From the NCBI RefSeq assembly GCF_003073045.1, contig NC_037590.1:17638778-17702777 (forward strand): 64,000 nucleotides of DNA. The letters are read 5' to 3'. The stretch comes from Pomacea canaliculata. Lineage: Eukaryota > Mollusca > Gastropoda > Architaenioglossa > Ampullariidae. This document shows positions 23,917-36,800 of this stretch, one piece after another. Position numbers and translations under genes: made by a program. Every line of letters starts with the position of its first letter. The first letter of the stretch is position 1. The notes beneath the pieces were generated by a model that was given only the letters and a program-made list of their open reading frames with translations, was not told the DNA's origin and searched no databases.

Positions 23917-26900
23917 ATGTCGGGCAACATAGACTTGTGTCCTAGAAGTCTGTATAGGTCAGGTTGTAATGTGAATTTCAATATTTATGTTCTAGTTATA
24001 TGGATAATTTTTTCCAGAGAACTTGGACTGTTAAGAAAACGGCGCATTGCGAGTTCAAGCATAAATACAAACAAACTTCAAGCATGTGAGTTTAAGTGTA
24101 TTCGTAATTTTTTTAATTCTTGTAAGTAGTATGGATTCCTTCACAAGCTTTATGCTCTTCGCCTTGAGGTTTTTCCTCCAGTCACTTATTTTATGTTTAA
24201 TTTTACTATAGAGTCACAAACAAATAACGATGAAAGCTTTTGAGCCACATCTGTAACAAACTTTTATTTTTTCTGTAATAATTTATATCTAATAAATTTT
24301 ACAAGAGACTCATTTATTGCCATTCTTTTAACAAATTTGAAAATACTATTTCAGACCAATCTTTCTCACATTTAGTGGTTGTTGATTTTGAATCCACCTG
24401 CTGGGAAAATGACAAAACTAAAACCCAGGAAATTAGTAAGAATATTTTTTATTATTATTTTTGGAGTATGTTGCAGTCATATGTTATTTAATTGCAGAAA
24501 GGCAGAGATGCAAACATGTTCCTTTATATACTGTGCCCATTAGTCTTTGCAAATGTGGAGTTGTGTATTGTAAGTTACATAGGTTACTGCTGAGCACTAC
24601 ATCTAAGATCTGTTTGTGATTCATGATCAATTCTTATTATCAAGCCTCTTACATCTGGTAATGCCATTTTCAGGTGTCAAGCTTATGTTAAGACAAGGGA
24701 AAACCCTGTAAAATTATATGTCTTTTATTTGGATTCTGAAGACTACCGTAAGGAAAAGAGGTGTATGGTGTACATGCACTTCATAATTCATGCAATATTC
24801 TTTAATGTTTTGCTCATGTATATTCATCATGGTGATTATACAGTATCCTAAATATACACCTTTATCATAATTCTCATATATCATTTTGAAGGGATAATAA
24901 TGGCATTTTGAGATCAAATTAAAATCTTATGTATAGTGACAAATATAAACTTGAAATACCACTTTTTAATATTCAAAATATATTCCATTTTTGAAATACT
25001 TGAACATCATTCTCTCACTCGTCCCCCTCTCCTCCCATATATTTTTTCCTTTTGTATGTGTGTATTTCACAGAAAGTGCATGTTTTCTTATTGTAGCTGC
25101 TCATTTCAAGTTTTATTAAAATTCAGTACCATCAGTTTCATTTGTCAATGGACTTTCATCTCCTTATCTGTTTTTCAGTTGAATTTCCAGCGGTTCTTTT
25201 AAACACAAAGACAGGAGAAATAGAGAGTGAGTTTCACTATTATATACAACCACAGGAACATCCCACTCTTAGTGATTTCTGCAAGCAGCTGACAGGCATC
25301 ACTCAGGTCAGTTATGTGCACTTGTGAGTCACCATTTCCTATTCATAGAAGTTTCAGTTCTAGCTCCTCACATGCAAACAGCTTACATGCTACTGGAATC
25401 AAATAATTTATTCTATAATGCTGTATGATATTAATTTTTATTCTTAGCACTATATGTATACTAGTCTTCTATATAAATTATTTGTAAATTTTTGTCTCCG
25501 TCTTCCACAATCAGGATCAAATAGACAATGGTATACCAATTAGTCTGTGCCTTCGAAAGTTTTATCGTTGGCTTGAGCAGCAACAACAAGAAAAGGGGTT
25601 TTACTTGTTCGGAAGTCTTTATAACACTTCAGCAAAAGGTCTGAATGTTGCAGCATTTGTGACATGGTCAGGTGAGTGTGCTCCTTCTATTATCTTGCAT
25701 TAAAAATGCACAATCAGACATCGCTTTGTGTGCACGGTTTGTTTTTGTAAAAACAGTCAAAACAGAAAAGTTTAAAGCACAAACTTTGGACTTTGGGCAA
25801 GTAGAAACCATGCTGCTTGTTACCTTCTTCTTCTTAACCCTTTACGTCCCCAGTGGAGCACAGGGCCATGCCATTGGATCCAGTTCTGGACGTCCCTTTC
25901 CAGTTGGGGCCATGTCGTGCTGTCTGTCTTCCCTTGCTGTGTACCGATCTCCATGTCTGTCTGGGTCTCCAACCCTGTGCCACCCCTGTGGGTTCCAGCC
26001 CAGAGCTTGTCTCATTAAATTGTCAGTGCTACCACTCCAGCCCCACTTCCGCTTCTTGATGTCTTGACTGGCAGGTTTTTGGTTGGTTCTCTCACACAGG
26101 TCTGTATTGGAGATCTTCTCAGGCCATCTGATGTTGAGGATGTTGTGCAGACATCTGTTGATGTTAATGTCTGAATCTTGTTTGTGATGGTGTTTGTTTG
26201 TGGTGGAGTGGTTAGCGCCTATCACCGATGCAGTGAAGGCTGTCTTAGGTTCAGCTCTCGTCTCAGCACACTGTTCTTTCTCAGCATGTGGCATCTGGTT
26301 ACAGAGCTGGCTTCCTTTCCATAATATAGCCTTAGTTGATGGCTTTGGTTAAAACACCAATTTCCCACACACACTTCCCCACCTTTAGTGGTTTATTTCA
26401 CATTTTTAAGGGTTATATATGCTCTAAATCACCTCTAACCTAACCCAGCACATTATATGTGTTTTCTTTAACAGACTTTCAAAGTAAAGATTGACATATT
26501 CTTTATTAATCTTTGAAACTGAAGAACCTTTTATATTATATGTGGCATTTTAGATTGGGACTTTGGTGTGTGTCTTCACTACGAGCTCAGGCGCAAGCAG
26601 ATTTCCAAAGCACCCATTTTGAACCATTGGATTGATCTCAGAGCCACATACGTTGTAAGCATCTTTTCTAAAGTTACTGATTGTCTTTCTAATTGAATGT
26701 TGCTAGCAAAAGGGTGTTTGTATGTCATTTTTCTTCGATGTCATGAGGATTTTTTCCCCGTCTGTATTGTCGATCTTAGCAGAAGCAAAGAAATTTAGGT
26801 GTGCTGTGATCATAATTACAGAAATTTTATGGTCGTAAACCCAAAGGGCTGAACGGCGCACTTCAGGATGTTGGAATTAAGTTTGAAGGGAGAGAACATT

Positions 26901-28592
26901 CTGGTGAGTATAGTGAATGCTTCTGATTTACCCTTCCTCCTTCATTGTTATGAACAGATTTTACAAGCCAGTGCTTGGAAGAAACTAAGGAAAGGAACAA
27001 AATATTAAAAAGATATTAAATAATATTTAATAAATATTAAATATTGAAAATCATCATAGAAACTTTCAACTATGTGAAAAGAAGAAAGCTTGTTAACTTT
27101 GACATGAATAATAAGAGGATGCGCCAAAGGAGATAAAAGAAGGAACTGTTTATTAATTTAGCAGAGTATTTCATGCTGGGTTGTATGTTGAAATTAACTG
27201 TCATTTTAGTTAGAACAAAGTTTTGATGCCTTAGAGTTTCATTTTATTTTTCTTGACAGGTCTTCATGACTCCAGAAACACTGCCAAGCTGGTGTGGAAA
27301 ATGATCCGTGATAGCTGTGTGTTAAAGATCACAAAGTCTCTGTCAAGTGTATGTTAATATTTATAGTTCTGTTACATGAAATCAAAAATATTTTACTGGC
27401 CATTGTGCTTATGGAGTTCTGAAAAATGTTGGACAGTTTTAACTTAGACTTCTTTGTACATTGTTGTCAGACTAGGAAATAAACAGTTCACAAAGTTTTA
27501 CTACTGTGTCCATTTTTTCATGTTCTTTTTTGATTTTTCCAGGAGTCTGTCACAACATCACTGCACCCAGGACCTCAGACAACAAAAACTAAAATAAACT
27601 CCCACACATCTCTCACTGACCCCCAGAAATTCTATGATAACTTGAAAGAAAACTTATCCAGTATGACATTATTAACATCTGTAACTTGCTGTCAAGATCA
27701 AGAAGACAATAGCACGGCAGTGTCTTGTCCAGTGAACCACCAGAATTTAGGATTTAAAAATCATATGCAGACCAAAAAGGGACTTTCACTGAGAAATATG
27801 AATGCAGCAGGGTCAAACCAGACATCGTCATGGATTTCAAGTAAAATGCAAATGGCAGGAAACTGTAAGAATTATTTGATCAGCAACAAAAGAAAACTTG
27901 AAAGTCCAGAAAAAACATGTTGTGACTCATTAGTTGAAAGCCTCAACTGTAAGATTTCTAAAATAGAGAAAGTCACCGTGGCTCCATCTATTGAACCTGC
28001 AACTGGTCCTTTAAAGAAATGTGATAGTGCATCTGTTTCTGAAACCTCAATTCTAAACTCAGTTACTCCTATTTCTTTGCAGCAAGAAATGATTGATAAA
28101 AGTCCATACTCTGGTGCTTGCTCAGTCGCATCCATTTCGAAGAAGCCCAATAATTCCCTGGATCGTAATATGATGTTTTCTACAACAGAAACTCCTCTTA
28201 GCAGAAGATGTGATAACTTGAAGCCTTTTCACTTGTGTGACTGGTCATCCAGTGCAGCTAAATCAGAACAAAACACTGAAAGGCAGAGACCGACACACAA
28301 AGTACACAGAAAATCTGTTCAGATTACATTACCTATGTTACAAAGACCAGTAATAAAATGGCCTCAAGAAGTGGTGCAACCAACTCCATTACAGCGTCTT
28401 CAAGCCTCGTCTAGCTGGTTAAAATATACTCCCCCCTTATGCCATTGCGGTAGAAGGGCCAAAAGACGAGTCGTTCAAAATCCAGGACCAAATGTTGGAC
28501 GTTGGTTCTTCTCCTGTGGAAAGGGAACGCCATCTAACTGCAAAAAGCCAGGCTGCAGTTTTTTTCAGTGGAAGCCATCAGAGAATTCATAG
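23917..28592 (+). CDS. ERI2: ERI1 exoribonuclease family member 2 (DEDDh exonuclease with GRF zinc finger)
   Basis: A 3'-5' exonuclease related to ERI1 (histone mRNA and siRNA decay), with a C-terminal GRF zinc finger, a nucleic-acid binding module. Exons: 23917-23957, 24018-24085, 24355-24435, 25179-25306, 25515-25671, 26554-26654, 26822-26903, 27260-27348 and 27543-28592. All are GT-AG in phase, giving 598 aa. Motifs: VVVDFEST (D47, E49), TWSDWD (D159/D161), EHSGLHDSRNTA (H218, D223); also EIIEFPAVLL, LTGIT, WIDLRATY and GRKPKGL. The last exon encodes about 260 low-complexity, presumably disordered residues, then CHCGRRAKRR, GRWFFSCGKG and CSFFQW, the GRF signature (Cys 549, 551, 574 and 582 or 587). 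Exon 1 has only 41 coding bases. It is head-to-head with REXO5. An AATAAA lies 210 nt after the stop. Confidence 0.95.
25835..26192 (-). mobile_element. 3' fragment of a LINE (reverse-transcriptase C-terminal end)
   Basis: The minus strand encodes ILNIRWPEKISNTDL, SQDIKKRKWGWSG and RQALGWNPQG, the block found at the very C-terminal end of many non-LTR retrotransposon ORF2 proteins, after the polymerase domain. Only this end is present, as expected from 5' truncation. Clade not resolved (RTE-, CR1- or Jockey-like). It lies in ERI2 intron 5 and is antisense to the gene. Confidence 0.75.
26195..26415 (+). repeat. tRNA-derived SINE in ERI2 intron 5
   Basis: The head is tRNA-like: gtggtggagtggttagcgcc (A box region), gatgcagtgaaggctg, then ggttcagctct (B box). 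A non-tRNA body follows, ending in a cacac run near 26365. It directly abuts the LINE fragment. Confidence 0.6.
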
Positions 28593-29345
28593 GTTGTCCG
28601 CCTGTTCACTGTGGGTGAAGTTAATGCTAGAAATTCTGGCAGGATTGTCTCCGTTTCAACAATTTTGCAGCCTCCTCCTTCAGCATCTTGTTCATTCAGT
28701 ATACTACTTCTATGGTTAATGATTGATGTCAACAACCTTATATGTTTTTAATACCCAACAAATTTGTGTTCGGAGTAAAAAAGAAGGCTCCTTTTGAATC
28801 AAATAAAATATACAGTTAATTTAAGTATTCTGTCAGCTTTGGTTGCTTGAAGAAAAGAGTTTTAATGTATGTGTTCAATATTTCTACGCTCGAACTGTTC
28901 ACAGTCTGACTGACATTGGCAACTAGAAATCACTAGGTTGCAACCATTTTATTTTACTGTTGTCTTCAATATCTATAGTTGTTTACGCAACAATTTCATT
29001 TTGTTCACAGCATAAACAAATTCTATTTTGAACACATGAAAGTGTTTTTACAGAGCGATTCTTTCTAGAGATCCACATTTTCATTAGGAAGAAAAGTTAT
29101 GGTATAGATGGCGAGTTTTAATCACTAGGGTTGCTGACAAGAAATCAGATTGGATTCAAACAGCGCAGAGCATTTCTTATCAAACCTTTGCAAGAGTATC
29201 TTTACGAGAAAGGACGTGAAATAAAAAATTGTCATCCTATGATCTAGGGACTGGAAAACAGTAAGTTTCCCCTTGCATATAAATGGCGAAGGAAGATCTC
29301 AAACCTAACGATGTTAAATCCCAAGATGGAAGCCGTCGGGTGGTC
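28593..29345. other. Convergent 3' ends of ERI2 and the serine protease
   Basis: No ORF is supported. It holds the ERI2 3' UTR and the 3' flank of the minus-strand protease, with a minus-strand AATAAA (28948-28953) as a possible protease poly(A) signal. Confidence 0.45.
28802..28807 (+). terminator. ERI2 poly(A) signal
   Basis: AATAAA about 210 nt past the ERI2 stop, with a T-rich stretch downstream. Confidence 0.6.
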
Positions 29346-30567
29346 TTATTGCCTTCGTGACAAGCTTTGCTCAAAAAGTGTCTTCCAGGATGGAGACTGT
29401 ATACCAGCATAATCAGAATACATTGTTTCAAAAATCCAGGGCACATGTGCTCCTACATCGCTGTACACCCCTGGTTTCATCGGCCGTGCGCATCCCCGTC
29501 CACCAGCATCACCCCATGAGGTCACACCTTTTACATCGAAAAATACAAGATTATGTTGGCATGTTTTAAGCTGGACGCAGTGGGGCGAGGATGTAATTAT
29601 CTGGCAAATGCAAAAATTGTGATGAGAAAATGCTTGTTTCTGTGATAATATTTCCATTATATTACATGATCTGAGTTTGAGGAAACCATGCTGCTTCAAG
29701 CTTAGGTTTAGTTGATCAAATAATACATTTAATTTAATACCTCCAAAAATAACTAAATGATTTGTGTACTAGAAGATGGAAGTCAACGGGTTCTTACCAA
29801 TCAGAGACCATTTGTCGTTGTATTTGCATTGCAGTGGACCACCGCTATCCAGCTGATAGAAGAAGAAAAAATACGGGTAGAGATGGCTTTCGTTTGTATT
29901 GTGATAACGCTTATCATTATATTTTCCAGCAATTTATTCATCAACCTTCCTACCTATGTATTATAATGTTGTCCAACACAGAGTAAACAATAATCATTGT
30001 ATCTCAGCTGACTAAACTTTTACTTAACTAGAGAGTTTTCTTTAAAGTCAACAGAGAAGAGATGTTTTCAGTGTTGACATAACTTGCCGAGAGCCCAAAG
30101 TCACGATCAGACTGCATATTGATTGCTCACTGTCAATGCCCTTCAAGTTTCTTTACTGTACATACGTTGCAAGTATCCACCATGCCTTCTTTGAAGCCAG
30201 CACACAGCATGTTGGGGGTCAATAGTTCCCTGTAGCCATCCAGATTCTTGCATTCGCTATACTCCCAAATCGGCACCATTGCTTCCTTTAGGAATCTCGT
30301 CCTTAAGTCTTGAGTGGAGGATGCGTTGCTCGCTTCACAGAGGTCAAAACATTAGCTGAAGTGAAATCAGGGGCATACAAAGGAGACTGCAGCATCGATG
30401 TTAAAATAATGGTGTTAGACATAATTTATATATAATAATATTAAATCCCAGATATGCGCACTGATAAAGTTTTAAAGCCTGGGGAGCTTATATGTGTCAA
30501 CAGGGTCTTCAGAGGGCACCATTATAGACTGTCCGTGCATTCCGACCTTCAAATTTTTTTTATTTGT

Positions 30568-30602
<35 letters not shown>

Positions 30603-33600
30603 GTTTCTTTGTTTTTTGTTGTTGTTGTTGTTGTTTTTTGTTTTTGTTTTTTTTTTTTTTTGGGGGGGGGAGTACAGAGTGTACATTTATAATAAGTTAC
30701 TAAAAATCCAGTTTTGCATCAAGGTTTTGTCAACATCATGTTCTAATTCTGCCATCCTATTTCTGCTGGAAACTACTAGCATCTTATCGAGATAGGTTTT
30801 CAAAATATTAGTAAGGCAAGCTTACTTAAGTGACGTAAGTAAACTCACTAGGATCGTTGATGAGACCCCAACCGGTGATGACACAGAGTTTCCCAGGCTG
30901 GGGTTTGAACTGGGGTGACGGCAAACATATTGGTCTCACCCATGGTGTAACAGTGACGTCACCACTCAGCTTCACGAGGGCAAGGTCATGGTCAGAAGGC
31001 TTTCCAAGGGCTTCAGTCGGCATTAAGACACGGAAGTCGTACAGGGGGTGCACCACAATCAAGCTGACATTGAAATCCTGCACAGAGGACCGTGACAATG
31101 CATCGCTCCTCAACCCAAAATTATCATTATTTTATGCGCCCCAAATTTAAAGTTTCTCTCGGCATGAGAACAAATTCTATTTGTGAGAGACTAAGTAATA
31201 TCCTCCTCTTTGGTGACCCGAACATCATAAATGAGTAGCGTTCATATTGGATCTCTGCAGCGTTCTTACGAATATAAAATCCATCTCTAACTTGCCTAAG
31301 AAGCAGACTTGAAATAAGAGATGGACAAAATTATTCAGAAATGTGAAACGAGAAAGTAAAAGTCTGAATGGAAAAGTGGGAATTCAGATAGAAACATGAA
31401 GACTCGTGCTTAAAATTAAATACATGGACTGCCAATCTGCTTTCTTGTACAATAGTCTCCCTTCCTTGCCTCCTTTCAAACCAGTGTACTTAAGTAAATG
31501 TAAACTGTCCAAGGATCTCTCTCTAAAATCAAAGTGCAATGATCTTCTCTCTCTCTCTCTCTGGCTACAAACAGATTAAGCAAATATGTTTGTCTGTTCT
31601 GTCTCTCTCAGCTGTGTCTCTGTCTCTCAATATTATATTTTATCATCGCCCCTTTAATGCAGTACTTTGGGGGGTTTTGTTTTGTTTTTAGCTGGCTGCC
31701 ATTTTAACCATTTTAGCAATGATTTGTTAAGTGAAGCACATTGAGACAGACTTGTAATATAATACCTGTTCCGTCTCTTCTTTCAATGGACCACTCTGCA
31801 TCAGCTTTCCAAGCCGCATCAGCCATTTATTTTCGCCATAAAGGAAAGGAATCCTGATAGATGTACAGGAAATGCCATTTTAAATTTAAAAGAAATACTT
31901 TTAATAAATTTATACAGAAATAAACATAAAATAAAATATGTATTCACAGACAGTAGAAATAAACATCATCCGCAAAGTCAAAAGCGATGAAGAAAGCGTT
32001 TGTGTTCGGCCGTCTTTAAAGGTTAGGTCGAGTGCAACATTATTTTCAAAGGGTCTCGGATAAAGGCTAAGATCTCAACTTCCGCGACATTACAAAATAT
32101 ATAGGCTCGCTAATAGAGCAATGCCTCATTAGCAAAGCTCCCATGCAAGTTTCAGCCCTCGGTAAGGATTGGGTCAATCTACGCAATCTTAAAAAAAAAA
32201 ACACACATAAAAAACTTGGTCTTAAAGTATCACTGCATAAAATGTAGGAATCATCTCATAATACTGACTTGCGTTCGTCCCGGTCAAAATGGAATTCTGA
32301 TGTTTGACTCACGCAAAGAGACAATGAGCCGATGTGAGGATCCAGTTAGAGGCTATCAGAGTTCCTCCACAGATATGCTGCCCTTTCATTGGCTTAGGGC
32401 TCAAGCTGACCTGAGTAGATATAAACATTGTGAGCATTACTCCTAACAAAAGTCCACATAATGCTAGTCCAACCCTTTCTTTCACTTTTTCCTCTACAGA
32501 TTAGTCCTCCTCATCTGCGGGTTCACGAAACTTTCAACCTTTGCTGTTTGTTTCCTGTTTCCGTCTTCTATGTTTTGTCTGTTATTACTTTCAATACTGT
32601 TGTTATATTTTTGTGTTCTTCGTATGCTGCCCATGTCTCGCTCTTTCTTCCGGCACTAAGAGCATGCTCCTTCATGAGCGTGATCATGCGGTTTATAAAG
32701 ATACTATGTCCTTGCCATCTAAAATCTGTCACCGAGAACCTCAAGGTAGTTTTTTATCATTTCACAGACTAAATCATCTGAAATCATTTGACAGAGAAAG
32801 GCTCATCACCAATAAACCTTTCCAATTAACCTCCCCACAGATATTCGTTTCTTGCAGTAAGTACTACTCACGATATAGACCGTGACACTTACCATCCATG
32901 GCCAGTTTCCTGTCTCGGAAGGTCTTCCTCCAGCTATTCTTGGCTGTGGCCGGGTGAACTTTATCCCGGGTACACCGCATCCTTCCTGCGAAGCCTTCCA
33001 CATCTCCAACCACTTTGAATACGGCAAGGTTGGGCTGGATCGCGGAAACTGAAAAGTCGACGAATTTACAGCGAACCTCCATTCTGATGTTAGAGATGTT
33101 GCTTACTGGAGATCTTCCAGTCGCCTTAGCTAACTTTGGAAGTTAATTTTTTTAAACTGTCAAGTAAGTGTGTGTATGTGTGATTTCAACACTCTGAAAA
33201 TCTTGTCAAGAACGGAAATTCACCCATGTATAATAGCATCATTACGCATAAAAACTACAAATTACCCAACATGCAACGATTGTAATTGTCTCAAAGTATT
33301 GAGTTTGTGTTCTAATATTAGGATAATCTGAGTTTGGGAGCCGAGTTTTATACATTATTTATTTGTATAGATATAACATCAACTGGGATGGTTAGAAAGT
33401 GTTCCTTGCCTGTGTATAGAATGGTTTTTGCCCATGATCATCTATGTCTGCGTCCTCTCTCCCTTTCGAATTGTCCGCAGCCTGCGTGTTCGTCTGTGAA
33501 TGTGTCAGTCTTGTTCGTTGGATCAGTCTTTTTGCCGTCACTGCGGGGGCTGTTGTGTTCGCTGTGCTTGTTGGCGGGAATCATACTGTCGGCTGATCTG

Positions 33601-34125
33601 ACTTCTTCAACAACAAAAAATTAATAAATAAATAAAAGCGTTTGAGAAATTGTGAAACCAGCATACAAATGAAAAAGATAAACGACTGGTAGAAACGGCT
33701 TAAGATTGCTTGACTAACTGAAAAACTACTGAGCTTACAAAGAAGGTACATGCTTTGCTGGCCAAAGTTTAACAATGTGTTTGGTATTTAAATTCCATTT
33801 GAGCTGGCAACCAAAATTCCAGAGGCAAGGATTCACTAATGGTCAGACATCTTTACAGGTCTTTCTACCCTAGCGACAAAACCTAAGCATCTAGCAGCAG
33901 CGGAAACTTTTGATCGCTGAATGCTCGTATATTAATTTACCAGCAAAGAGTACCTCTGAGGATCCTGAGGAATTATTTGTTATAAAAGTGCGCAAAAGCG
34001 TTGATCACGTGGTAAATTTTGTAAGTGGAATAAAGAAATCGATCTCATTTAAAATGTGTATTACCTGCAGAGACAACCAGCACGAGCAGCACCAGAGTGA
34101 ATGGGCCAGGCTGCAGTTTCTTCAT
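29346..34125 (-). CDS. Secreted trypsin-like serine protease (S1A) with Leu at oxyanion position 193
   Basis: Exons: 34065-34125 (start and signal peptide), 32893-33048, 32313-32410, 31766-31853, 30849-31077, 30166-30332, 29798-29852, 29346-29527. The start exon encodes MKK followed by a Leu/Val-rich core. Then CGVPG and the activation cut R/IAGG, with NWPWM; catalytic His in [26 protein letters not shown]; catalytic Asp in [14 protein letters not shown]; Asp189 in GMVDTC; catalytic Ser in DSGGP; and SWG...KPGVYSDV. From exon 2 on the phases match and give 324 aa. The join across exons 6-7 reads TCNLDSGGP, so Gly193 is replaced by Leu. Exon 1 ends in phase 1 but exon 2 opens in phase 0, so a further exon between them, or a different 5' end, is likely. 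Asp189 predicts cleavage after Arg or Lys. Substrate unknown. Confidence 0.82.
30558..30672. repeat. T-rich and GTT low-complexity tract in a protease intron
   Basis: Runs of T, (TTTG)n and (TTG)n, ending in a run of nine G, between protease exons 5 and 6. The ORFs read through it are artefacts of composition. Confidence 0.85.
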
Positions 34126-35882
34126 AGTTCCAAGCTTTCCTTTAGTCCACCTCCGAAACTTCGTATACTGGTGTAATTCTCCGTAGAACTTCCTTTAATA
34201 CTGGCTTAAGACATAAAGGTGTGGTTTATACCTACCATAAAGAAACACCTATAAAAAAAAACGATTTTAATTGATCGTTTATCTTGCTGGTAGAGTTTTC
34301 ATTAGCTGAATTATTTCTCAGCAGGAGGCTTCAAACACCGGAGTGGCTAATTTTTATCGAATTTTTACCCACATACCTTTTTTTGAAAGGTTCTGAAAAC
34401 TTCCACGTTTAGCTAAGTCACATCCGTCGAGATAACTGAATGCAGCTAGTCGCAGAAAAGACTTAACCTACAAGACATTTATGTTGTTTGTCTTACCATC
34501 TTTGGTGCCTTGCAGGGTGACTATTTCTCGTGGAGGATTTTTTAACGGACAAAGACCATCTGATGTGATTTACTTTCCGCGTAGTTAAAAACGAAATCTT
34601 GTACATCTGCATGTATAGCACAGGGGCGGCCTTAGCAGTACGCGGGGCCGAGAGCCGTAAGTGTAGGCTATATAGTGTATACCCAACCACAAGATTCTCC
34701 TATCGTGGGTCCCCCTCAGGCGCTGTTGCCCCAGTTGCCATCCTCAAACATAAACTTTCCTCTCAACGGATTAAGACTGCGACAACAACATTGAGGTTTG
34801 CTTTCTTCCAGTCTTTGATCTTGTAGTACATTCACAAATGATAATTGCACGAAAACTAAGACAGTAGCCAGAAAATAGTTTAGTACAAAGGACATGGAAT
34901 TCATTGGATGAATACAGTCTGCTTGTTCCAAGACTAAGGGTATGAGAAACAACTACTATAGTATACACCCTTGTAAATACTTACGCGCACAGTTGTTTGT
35001 GACCGAGCGGGAAGCTGATAGCCAAGAACTGGCGTCGAATCCAGGGACGTAATCAGTGTACACACGTGACGTCACGAATTTGACATCTTTCTGCGTGCAG
35101 GGTGATGTTTGTGATGTATATCTCGGGAGCGGAAAGGGGTGCATTCACGCAGATTTTAGGAAAGAACAACTTTTGCTGAAGTTTACCCAGTTACATAAAA
35201 AAATGCACCAGTAGTTCTTTGGCAACAAAAACGACTCACAATTGTTTTTCCTAGAGCTTCTTCGATTGGCGCTTCACTCACCTAGCTAATAAAATGCTCT
35301 CAGGACGACGTATGTCTAATGGGTAATGCCACATGTGCACTTCAAGGTTTCAGATTTATGCGACTGCTAGACATTGAAACTTTTAACTATACGCCTCTTG
35401 TCCTCTCATTTTCAAAATAAACTTTCTGGAGCTAAAATTGATCCCATTTCAGTGACAGAATGCTCACTTGTAAGCGAAAAGGTGTACTTTTAAAAGAAAA
35501 TTACAAGTGCCTTGGTTTGCCAACATAAATGATCGCAAAAAGATGCGGAACACGCAACGTTTGCACACAATGGTGGAGAGCGTGTGTTTAGCGAGCGAGA
35601 TTTTCAAACGCAGCCATGTCTCACTCAACAAAAATCCTGTTAAGTCTCAATTATACAACACGTATTATTTTGCATTTTAAAAAGGAACACATTGTTTACG
35701 CTCCTCTCATTTGTCGATTTCATACATTTGCAGATTTCACGTCCTTTTGTAATATTTCGCCAAGTACTAAAGGGACGCCCACGTGGCAGTAGGCGTACTC
35801 ATGTGTGGATGCCCTCTTGGATTTAATTCCCACAGGGCACACCCCCAACACGGCTGTTACGCTACACATAATTGTCTGGTCC
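34126..35882. other. Upstream region of the protease gene; no further gene seen
   Basis: Contains a minus-strand stretch that ends in a good donor (gtgcgc followed by gtaagt, near 34984). This could be a non-coding first exon of the protease. Nothing else recognisable. Confidence 0.35.
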
Positions 35883-36106
35883 CTATAGGGCAGGGGTGGG
35901 CAACTTCTCCGGTCGGCGGGCCGGATATGTGGAAATGAAGTCCTTGGCGGGCCAGATTACTGGATTACCTTAATCGCGTATTTATCTACCTATGCAAGGA
36001 ATAAATCGTGTTTAATGTAAACTCGTAAACTTTAATTTTAAAGCATATAGAGACCGAAAACAGTATTTAATGATGTTAACGTAATGTACTTCAATAGCTG
36101 CTGAAG

Positions 36107-36589
36107 TCAATGAGACAGCTGCGGCTGATCAAAGTTGTCAACAAGTTGCTTGAACTCTGGCTGCATGTCGGAGGTAGACATCCTCAGTAACGACTGCACG
36201 GGAACATCAGTTAGACTGGAACGCAGATTTGTCTTGGTAATGTTCATGGTCGAAAATGTTTGCTCACAAGCGTATGTAGACCCGAACAGAACAAGTAGTT
36301 TCATGGCCATCTTTCTCAGGTTCGCAAACTTGGACTCGTTCAGTGAGGCATACAATTTGTCAATGCTTTCAGGTTGGAATTTCTCTTTCAGGGTAGAGTC
36401 ACACTGCAGGTCAGTCAATTCCAGCTGTAGAGCATCCGGCACCTTTTCAAAGTCAGTTGTAAACGGGGATGACAAGATATCAAACTCAGCAGCAAGTTTC
36501 TGGAAGTCCGCAACACGACGAGCAAATTCATTGTCTAGTGTAGATATCATATTGGTGTATTTCTCGGTTGACATCATCTGGGGTGCCAT
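36107..36589 (-). pseudogene. hAT transposase C-terminal (dimerisation) fragment
   Basis: About 160 codons ending in the hATC signature: FGSTYACEQTFSTMN, then NLRSSLTD and LRMSTSDMQPEF. The catalytic core that should precede it is deleted, so the copy cannot transpose by itself. The frame is open over this fragment, which suggests a fairly recent deletion derivative. Confidence 0.88.
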
Positions 36590-36800
36590 AGTCTCCAGTG
36601 TTGGAAAGTGTGTTGTGATATTCTGACAAATTCACCATCACTGAACGATTTGCTGTGCTTGGCAATGTTGTATGCGACCACAAAGCTGGCATGAGTAGCA
36701 GCTTTCTGGGCTACTTTCGTTTTTACGAATACATTCTGCTGCTTTACAAGTTTTCTGTCCAGTTCTGTTGCTCTTGTTTGCCGTTCCGCTGCTGCTAAAG

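Noticed and set aside
25672-26067. 131-codon plus-strand ORF in ERI2 intron 5
   Set aside because: Mostly the antisense of the LINE reverse-transcriptase end.
26195-26270. tRNA gene candidate
   Set aside because: The A and B boxes are present, but the cloverleaf is degenerate and a SINE body follows.
27872-28150. 92-codon minus-strand ORF
   Set aside because: Antisense shadow of the long last exon of ERI2.
30454-30795. Plus-strand ORFs rich in Phe, Leu and Cys, resembling membrane segments
   Set aside because: Translation of a T-rich low-complexity tract in a protease intron.
36135-36626. 163-codon plus-strand ORF
   Set aside because: Antisense shadow of the hAT transposase fragment, which has the recognisable family motifs.
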